A stretch of DNA of 64,000 nt from Umezawaea tangerina (GTDB taxonomy: Bacteria > Actinomycetota > Actinomycetes > Mycobacteriales > Pseudonocardiaceae), in the NCBI RefSeq assembly GCF_003002815.1, contig NZ_PVTF01000006.1, positions 372,001 to 436,000 of the forward strand. The letters run 5' to 3'. The notes below the pieces were generated by a model that saw nothing but the letters and a program-made list of their open reading frames with translations, did not search any database and was not told the origin of the DNA. Shown in pieces: positions 59,114 to 64,000 of this stretch (position 1 is its first letter; each line of letters starts with the position of its first letter). Made by a program: the position numbers and the translations under genes.

Positions 59114-61615
59114 CTACTTCTTGCGCGCCTTCGTCTCGCGCGCCGAGTCCGTGCACACGGCCCCGACGTCCACGGTCTGCCCGCGGTCCACGTACACGTC
59201 AGCCAGTCCGACGATCTTCCCCCGCCGGTCCTTGCAGGTGAGCGTGTACGACTCCTTGGGCCCGTAGGTCGGCGGCACCGGCGACTCGAACTGCGCCCTG
59301 CCGCGGCCCCAGTCGTCGACCACCGACGGGTCGGCCTGGTGGAAGTTCACGAGCACCGCCGTGTACTCCCCCGCGGGCGGGTCGTACAGGACGGCCGTCT
59401 CGGTGTTCGTCCCGCCGCTGGCCGACGACGTCACCGTCTGCCCGGAGGCGTCGACGATGTAGAGGTCCCAGTCCGTCGCCGTGGTCCCCCAGTCGACCGT
59501 CACGGCCACCTTGCCGTTGTCGACCTCCGGCATCCCCTTGATGGTGAACGGGATCCGCTCGGCGGTCTGGTCCACCGGGAACCGGGTGTTCTCGGCGGGC
59601 ACGCCCGCCGGGTTGGCCAGCTGGATGCTCTGCTGCGGGGGCGCCTGCGGCTCCCGGCCGTACCGACCGGCCACGTACGGCCGGGTGGACGGGTTGACCG
59701 CCCAGGAGAACTTCCCGCCGGTGGCGGTCAGCTTCGAGTCCAGCGTGTCCTGCACGTAGATCGGGGGCGCGGTCGAGCCGTCCGGCTGCCGCACCGGCGA
59801 GGTGGGCGTCTGGAACGACTTGTGCAGCGCCAGCTCGTACCCGCGCGGGGCCGTGCCGGTCAGCGTCGAGTGCGCGGCGGGCGTGGCGGCGTTCCTGAGC
59901 ATGTCCAGGAAGGCCGCGCGGTTGCCGCCCTTGCCCGCGCCGGGTGCCGGGGCCTGGCCCAGGTACTCCGCGACGACACCGGTCTCGTACGGCGGGTGGA
60001 ACCCGTCCAGGCCGATCTCCATCGTGTACCCGTACCCGCCGGTGGCCCAGTACGACCAGTCCTCCGTGGTGCCCGAGGTGTCGTAGAGCGCCCAGGAAGG
60101 CTGGCTCGTGTAGCCGTTGCGCGACGCCATCAGGTCGCCGAGCGCCTTGTTCGCGGGCTCGTCCAGCGGCGGCCGGGTCCCGAAGACGCCGGGGACGCGC
60201 AGCACCAGACCCGAGTAGGTGTGCAGGGTCAGCAGGTTCGTGACCTGGCGTGCCGACACGAGCTCGCGGATGTTCCGCGTCTCCGGCTCGGAGAACGGCG
60301 CCGCGCCGCGGAACGTCTCGCCCGACCAGCTCGTGGTCGCGCCCGCGCCGCCCCAGAAGCCCGCGTAGTTGCGGTTCGGGTCGGTGCCGCGCTGCGCGCC
60401 CGCCGGGTTCGCCTTGCACACACCGGTGCGGTACTGCTCCGGCGAGTCGGAGGCCTGGCAGTTCTTGCGCTTCATCTCGTAGTCGAACCGGGAGAAGTCA
60501 CCCTTGGGCTCGGCCTCGCGGGAGATGGAGAAGCCGTCGGCGTTGACCACCGGGACGACGATGTTGCGGGTCCGCTTGACCAGGTCGCGGATCTCGGTGT
60601 CGTGGGCGTAGCCGTCGACCAGCTCGTAGACCCACTCCATGGCGTGCTCGGCCGACGGCCACTCACGGGCGTGGTGGGTGGCCATGAGCAGGTTGACGGG
60701 CTTGCCGTCGGCCTTGTTCGCGACGTTGGCGGCGATCTCCACGCCGACGACGTCGACGCCCTCGACGGTGGGGTGCGGCAGCGTGAACGCCTGGACGAGT
60801 CCGGGGTTCTTGCGCGCCAACTCCTTCATCTCGAAGTCGTACTCCCACAGGTGCCGGTAGGTGGTCCGACCGGAGGGGAGCCCGGTGACCTTGGTCCGCT
60901 CGGCGAACTCGACGTCCTTGCGGGCGTTGTCGCGCGAGGTGGCGGAGAGGTCGGGGTTCAGCACCTCGAACCGGAACCCGCTGTCCTGCAGCACCTTGCG
61001 GTCGTCGGCGCCCGCGAGCACCACGTCCACGCCGGTCGCGTCGGCCTTCTCCGTGACGTCCAGGCCGAGTCCGAGGAGCTTGTTCTTGTCCTGCTGGTCG
61101 GCCGTCGCCACCCGGACCAGCTCGGCCTGTTCGGGCGCGGTCTTCGCGGCCACACCGGGAGTGGGCGTGCCCTGCGGGGTGATGGCGAGGAAGTCGACGC
61201 CCAGCACGGCGCTGCGCGCGTCACCGGCGTAGCGGCAGCCCTGCACGACGAGCTGCTGCCCCTTGACCACGAAGCTCTCGGCCAGCTCGCGCGAGCCCAG
61301 CGCGGCGGAGGCGGCGACCAGCTTGCCGGTGGTCTTGTCGAACACCGCGACGTCCCAGTCGCCCGCGGTCTTGTCCTTCGCGGCCAGCCTGGCCTGGATG
61401 AGGCCGTCCACGGTGGAGGTCACCTCGCGGCGGTCCACGCCGGGCGTGCGGGCGGGCAGCGCGCTCGCGAAGCAGGACCTCGCGACCGCGCGGTCGGCGC
61501 GCAGGACGTTCTCCGCGGCCGCGCTCGTGGGAGTGGTCAGCCCGACCACCACGGCGGAGCCGATCCCCACCGCCAGCACTGCTCTGAGCACAGGTTTCCG
61601 TTGGGAAGACACCAT
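59114..61615 (-). CDS. Secreted M14 zinc carboxypeptidase with C-terminal accessory domains
   Basis: 833 aa from ATG 61615 (GAGGGG 8 nt upstream). Signal peptide about 1-33 (LRAVLAVGIGSAVVVGLTTPTSA). Propeptide-like region to about 245. M14 domain: HHAREWPSAEH (zinc His/Glu, about 310-320), GTDPNRNYAGFWGG (Asn-Arg), LTLHTYSGLVL (third zinc His), YTMEIGLDGFHPPYE with catalytic Glu (about 545). The C-terminal 250 residues hold a bacterial pre-peptidase-like beta domain (VDWGTTATDWDLYIVDASGQTVTSSASGG). It trims C-terminal residues from extracellular peptides. Confidence 0.94.
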   Translation of the reverse strand: MVSSQRKPVLRAVLAVGIGSAVVVGLTTPTSAAAENVLRADRAVARSCFASALPARTPGVDRREVTSTVDGLIQARLAAKDKTAGDWDVAVFDKTTGKLVAASAALGSRELAESFVVKGQQLVVQGCRYAGDARSAVLGVDFLAITPQGTPTPGVAAKTAPEQAELVRVATADQQDKNKLLGLGLDVTEKADATGVDVVLAGADDRKVLQDSGFRFEVLNPDLSATSRDNARKDVEFAERTKVTGLPSGRTTYRHLWEYDFEMKELARKNPGLVQAFTLPHPTVEGVDVVGVEIAANVANKADGKPVNLLMATHHAREWPSAEHAMEWVYELVDGYAHDTEIRDLVKRTRNIVVPVVNADGFSISREAEPKGDFSRFDYEMKRKNCQASDSPEQYRTGVCKANPAGAQRGTDPNRNYAGFWGGAGATTSWSGETFRGAAPFSEPETRNIRELVSARQVTNLLTLHTYSGLVLRVPGVFGTRPPLDEPANKALGDLMASRNGYTSQPSWALYDTSGTTEDWSYWATGGYGYTMEIGLDGFHPPYETGVVAEYLGQAPAPGAGKGGNRAAFLDMLRNAATPAAHSTLTGTAPRGYELALHKSFQTPTSPVRQPDGSTAPPIYVQDTLDSKLTATGGKFSWAVNPSTRPYVAGRYGREPQAPPQQSIQLANPAGVPAENTRFPVDQTAERIPFTIKGMPEVDNGKVAVTVDWGTTATDWDLYIVDASGQTVTSSASGGTNTETAVLYDPPAGEYTAVLVNFHQADPSVVDDWGRGRAQFESPVPPTYGPKESYTLTCKDRRGKIVGLADVYVDRGQTVDVGAVCTDSARETKARKK

Positions 61616-61792
61616 GGACCACACCCCTCAGTCGGCCGGCAGCGTGCCGTGCGCGCGACACCGTACCCAGCGCGGATCGCGGCGCAGCACCCCTGGAAGT
61701 AGGGCTTTCTCAGCGTCTTGACAGGCGGTTCTGGGCGATTTCTTCGGTTCGACGGGCTTCATGGAGGCAGAGCGAACGACGAGGAGGACGCC

Positions 61793-62509
61793 ATGCTGGT
61801 GGAACAGGTGACTCGGCCGGTCCGGTTGACCAGCGGGGCGTGCAGCGAGCGGGGCAGGCGCACGTACAACGCGGACGCCACGGGCGCCCACCGCGACCCG
61901 GTGACGGGCGGGCTGGCGTTCGCCGTCGCGGACGGCATCGGGGACTCCGAGCGGGCCGGGCACGCCGCCCGGCTCGCCGCGACGACGGCCGCGCGCGAGG
62001 CGGCGCACGTCGGGGCGGGCCGCGCGGTGGCCGCGGCGCGGGCGGCGCTGGAGGCGTGGCAGCCCGGCGACGAGCACCACCTCGCGGGCGACGCCGTCCT
62101 GGTCGCCGCCGCGCCCCGGCTCGGCGGCGGGTTCACCGTGGCGTGGGCGGGTGACGCGCGGGCGTACTTCTGGGACGGCGCGGCGCTGACCCAGCTGACC
62201 ACCGACCAGACCGTGGCCGAGTACTTCCGCGAGCACGGGCAGAAGCCGACCGCGCGGATGGAGCACGTGGTGACGAACTCGGTGCGGCTCAGCGCGCCCG
62301 CGACGATCGGCCTGGCGCACGCGCCGCGCGGTCCCGGCAGGCTGGTGCTGACCTCCGACGGCGTGCACGGGCGGCTCACGCCCGAGGGTTTCCGGCTCAT
62401 CATGGCCGGCGCGGGTGATCCGGGGACGACCGCGGCGCTGCTCGTGGCGACCGCTTTGCGGGCCGGCGGCACGGACAACGCGACCGCGTTGGTGGTCGAC
62501 GTGGCGTGA
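61793..62509 (+). CDS. PP2C-family serine/threonine phosphatase
   Basis: 238 aa from ATG 61793, preceded by GAGGAGG. PP2C motifs: GGLAFAVADGIGDSERAG (residues about 41-58, metal Asp), LVLTSDGVHGRLTPEGF (about 185-200) and GGTDNATALVVDVA at the C-terminus. Metal-dependent phosphatase, cytoplasmic, probably reversing Ser/Thr kinase signalling. Shorter than PstP and without membrane anchor. No adjacent kinase. Confidence 0.93.
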   Translation: MLVEQVTRPVRLTSGACSERGRRTYNADATGAHRDPVTGGLAFAVADGIGDSERAGHAARLAATTAAREAAHVGAGRAVAAARAALEAWQPGDEHHLAGDAVLVAAAPRLGGGFTVAWAGDARAYFWDGAALTQLTTDQTVAEYFREHGQKPTARMEHVVTNSVRLSAPATIGLAHAPRGPGRLVLTSDGVHGRLTPEGFRLIMAGAGDPGTTAALLVATALRAGGTDNATALVVDVA

Positions 62510-62527
62510 CGGCGGTTCATTTTCGGA

Positions 62528-62571
62528 ACATTTTCCACCGCAAAACAGGAAAATGTGTGATTCACATCACA
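62528..62571. promoter_or_regulatory. Perfect CRP-type site overlapping an AT-rich inverted repeat
   Basis: TGTGATTCACATCACA (62556-62571) is exactly TGTGA-N6-TCACA, the CRP/cAMP consensus. Its first base is shared with a 9-bp inverted repeat, ACATTTTCC...GGAAAATGT (62528-62556), which may act as a terminator after the phosphatase gene. The CRP site is 264 bp upstream of the cold-shock gene. Confidence 0.65.
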
Positions 62572-62834
62572 TAGCCCGGTGAAGTTTCATCACAGCCGCT
62601 TCAGGCGTCCAGTTCACTCGATCAGGTGGCCACACCCCGGAAATTCGGCTCGAAGGGCCCGAAAATCACCGTGACACGAACCAAAAATATGGCTTTGACC
62701 AGCGTGAACGATGTGATTTGGCCCGCTCTTCCAAGTACGACCACGCGAAACCGACGCAGACGTGGCAAGATACCGGGAGAGATCAGGGTTCCTCGTCGTG
62801 AGGACCTGACTCAGGCTTACAAGGAGTTAGTCGC

Positions 62835-63038
62835 ATGGCGCAGGGCACTGTTAAGTGGTTCAACGGCGAAAAGGGCTTCGGCTTCATCGAGCAGGACGGT
62901 GGCGGTCCTGACGTCTTCGTCCACTACTCGGAGATCACGGGCAGCGGTTTCAAGTCCCTCGACGAGGGTCAGCGCGTGGAGTTCGAGATCGGCCAGGGCC
63001 AGAAGGGCCCGCAGGCCCAGCAGGTCCGCACCGTCTGA
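62835..63038 (+). CDS. Cold-shock protein (CspA family)
   Basis: 67 aa from ATG 62835, 9 nt after AAGGAG. Complete S1-like cold-shock domain: [33 protein letters not shown] (RNP1 KGFGFI, RNP2 VFVHY) and C-terminal [12 protein letters not shown]. Binds single-stranded nucleic acid. Monocistronic, with a 325-bp gap to the previous stop that suggests a long 5' leader as in cspA genes. Confidence 0.97.
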   Translation: MAQGTVKWFNGEKGFGFIEQDGGGPDVFVHYSEITGSGFKSLDEGQRVEFEIGQGQKGPQAQQVRTV

Positions 63039-63052
63039 TCTGTTCGTGAAGT

Positions 63053-63088
63053 TGTGGGCTCGTACTCCAAGGGGAGTGCGGGCCCACA
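63053..63088 (+). terminator. Terminator of the cold-shock gene
   Basis: A 16-bp stem (TGTGGGCTCGTACTCC with GGAGTGCGGGCCCACA, two G-U pairs) and AAGG loop, 14 nt past the stop. Confidence 0.85.
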
Positions 63089-63113
63089 CCGCGTTGTGGG
63101 GCCGGAAATCGCG

Positions 63114-63150
63114 TTGACCTCGACCTAGGTCGACGTCCTACGGTCGCCCC
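63114..63150 (+). promoter_or_regulatory. MerR-type promoter with 19-bp spacer and palindrome
   Basis: TTGACC (63114-63119) and TACGGT (63139-63144) are separated by 19 bp that contain the palindrome TCGACCTAGGTCGA. Over-long spacers with a dyad are the hallmark of MerR-controlled promoters. The start point would fall near 63151, so the following ATG would be leaderless. Confidence 0.6.
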
Positions 63151-64000
63151 ATGAGCATGGATGTCACCGCGTGGATGTCGTTGCACCACGTCATGAACGC
63201 CCAGGACAAGCGACCGTTCTCGAAGGCGACAGTCCGCCGCATCGCCCGGTTCGCGCGTCCGCACCGCGCACAGCTGGTCCGCTTCCTCGCCGTCAGCGTC
63301 GTCGCCGCCGTCCTCACCGTGGCCACACCGGTGATCGCGGGCCGGATCGTCACCGCCATCAACGACGGCGGCCCCCTCGACCTCGTGCTCACCCTCGCGG
63401 GTCTCATCGCCGTGATCGCCGTCGTGGAGGCGGGCATCGGACTGCTGTCCCGGTGGCTGTCCGCGGGCATCGGTGAAGGCCTGATCCTCGACCTGCGCAC
63501 GGCCGTCTTCGACCACGTGCAGCGGATGCCCATCGCGTTCTTCACCCGCACCCGCACCGGCGCGCTGGTGAGCAGGTTGAACAACGACGTCATCGGCGCC
63601 CAGCGGGCGTTCAGCGACACCCTGTCCGGTGTCGTGAGCAACCTGGTGACGTTGCTGCTCACCCTGGTCGTGATGGTCGGCATCTCCTGGCAGATCACGC
63701 TGTTGGCGTTGGTGCTGCTGCCGGTGTTCGTCCTGCCGGCCCGCCGGATGGGCGGCAGGCTCGCCGCCCTGGAACGCGAGGCGGCCAACCACGACGCCGC
63801 GATGAGCACCCAGATGACCGAGCGCTTCTCCGCGCCCGGCGCCACGCTCGTGAAGCTGTTCGGCGACCCCGCGGGCGAGTCGGCCGAGTTCGCCACCCGC
63901 GCCCGGCGCGTGCGCGACATCGGCGTCCGCTCGGCGATGGTGCAGACGGTGTTCCTGACCGCGTTGACGATCGTCTCCGCCCTCGCGCTCGCCCTGGTCT
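63151..64000 (+). CDS. ABC exporter (membrane-spanning domain), partial at the window edge
   Basis: At least 283 residues from ATG 63151. Cytoplasmic N-terminus, then membrane helices of an ABC transporter type 1 domain (AQLVRFLAVSVVAAVLTVATPVIAGRIV; LVLTLAGLIAVIAVVEAGIGLLSRW; NLVTLLLTLVVMVGISWQITLLALVLLPVFVL) with the exporter coupling region LRTAVFDHVQRMPIAFFTRTRTGALVSRLNNDV. The nucleotide-binding domain lies outside the window. Fits a multidrug/lipid-type half transporter. Likely controlled from the 19-bp-spacer promoter just upstream. Confidence 0.9.
   Translation, partial: MSMDVTAWMSLHHVMNAQDKRPFSKATVRRIARFARPHRAQLVRFLAVSVVAAVLTVATPVIAGRIVTAINDGGPLDLVLTLAGLIAVIAVVEAGIGLLSRWLSAGIGEGLILDLRTAVFDHVQRMPIAFFTRTRTGALVSRLNNDVIGAQRAFSDTLSGVVSNLVTLLLTLVVMVGISWQITLLALVLLPVFVLPARRMGGRLAALEREAANHDAAMSTQMTERFSAPGATLVKLFGDPAGESAEFATRARRVRDIGVRSAMVQTVFLTALTIVSALALALV

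Overview
The window is 64 kb of very GC-rich chromosomal DNA with dense, G/C-ending codon use, frequent GTG starts and many ATGA/GTGA stop-start overlaps. Sugar importers without their own ATPase (the shared-MsiK arrangement), an AfsR-type SARP-NB-ARC-TPR regulator, a PucR/CdaR-type regulator, a solo STAS antagonist and many TetR/MarR/LysR switches point to an actinomycete, most likely a pseudonocardial genus (Saccharothrix/Lentzea/Actinosynnema type). The genus is inference; no rRNA or tRNA gene was seen. About 60 protein genes are supported.

Layout. 1-2158 (-): a large membrane protein cut by the window edge, which joins a type I periplasmic-binding domain to what looks like the extracellular domain of a pentameric ligand-gated channel. 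2.3-11.5 kb: a pectin locus with a LacI repressor, a secreted pectate lyase-pectin methylesterase fusion translationally coupled to a sugar ABC importer (two permeases, lipoprotein) and an enolase-superfamily dehydratase, then a second pectate lyase. TCGAA-rich repeats lie before both lyases. 11.5-13.3 kb: flavohemoglobin and NsrR, divergent around a candidate operator. 13.3-15.0 kb: a histidine-tailed MFS exporter with an ArsR repressor. 15.0-26.2 kb: mixed regulation and metabolism (PucR-type regulator, Lnt-like acyltransferase plus TetR with a clear operator, STAS protein, trans-sulfuration-type PLP enzyme facing a MocR regulator, PrmC/HemK-like methyltransferase behind a structured leader, ECF sigma factor with a SnoaL-like tail, atypical SDR). 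26.2-29.3 kb: a five-gene, fully overlapping redox operon (small single-pass protein, ApbE, ferric-reductase-like heme protein, NuoF-like flavoprotein, ferredoxin). 29.3-35.3 kb: an EF-hand protein and a complete oligopeptide ABC importer.

35.3-45.2 kb holds few genes (YigZ, siderophore-interacting flavoprotein plus UvrA-like ABC protein with divergent TetR, asparaginase, phosphodiesterase-like protein) separated by three intergenic minisatellite islands with different units (56 bp, about 105 bp, 62-63 bp). 45.2-64 kb: LuxR-type regulator, amidase, MarR/MFS, LysR, a PRPP synthetase paralogue, VOC protein, MarR, DinB, aminoglycoside-phosphotransferase-like protein, secreted alpha-carbonic anhydrase, small secreted protein, SARP-NB-ARC-TPR regulator, secreted M14 carboxypeptidase, PP2C phosphatase, cold-shock protein with an upstream perfect CRP-type palindrome, and the start of an ABC exporter behind a MerR-type 19-bp-spacer promoter.

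How the genes work together. The secreted lyase-esterase cleaves and de-esterifies pectin, the ABC importer takes up oligogalacturonides and the dehydratase acts on a sugar acid, with the LacI protein probably answering to a breakdown product. The redox operon can be read as an electron path from a soluble NAD(P)H-flavin/Fe-S module through membrane heme to an extracytoplasmic flavin attached by ApbE. The strongest candidates for something little described are the binding-protein/channel fusion, the small putative flavin carrier of the redox operon, and the three repeat islands.
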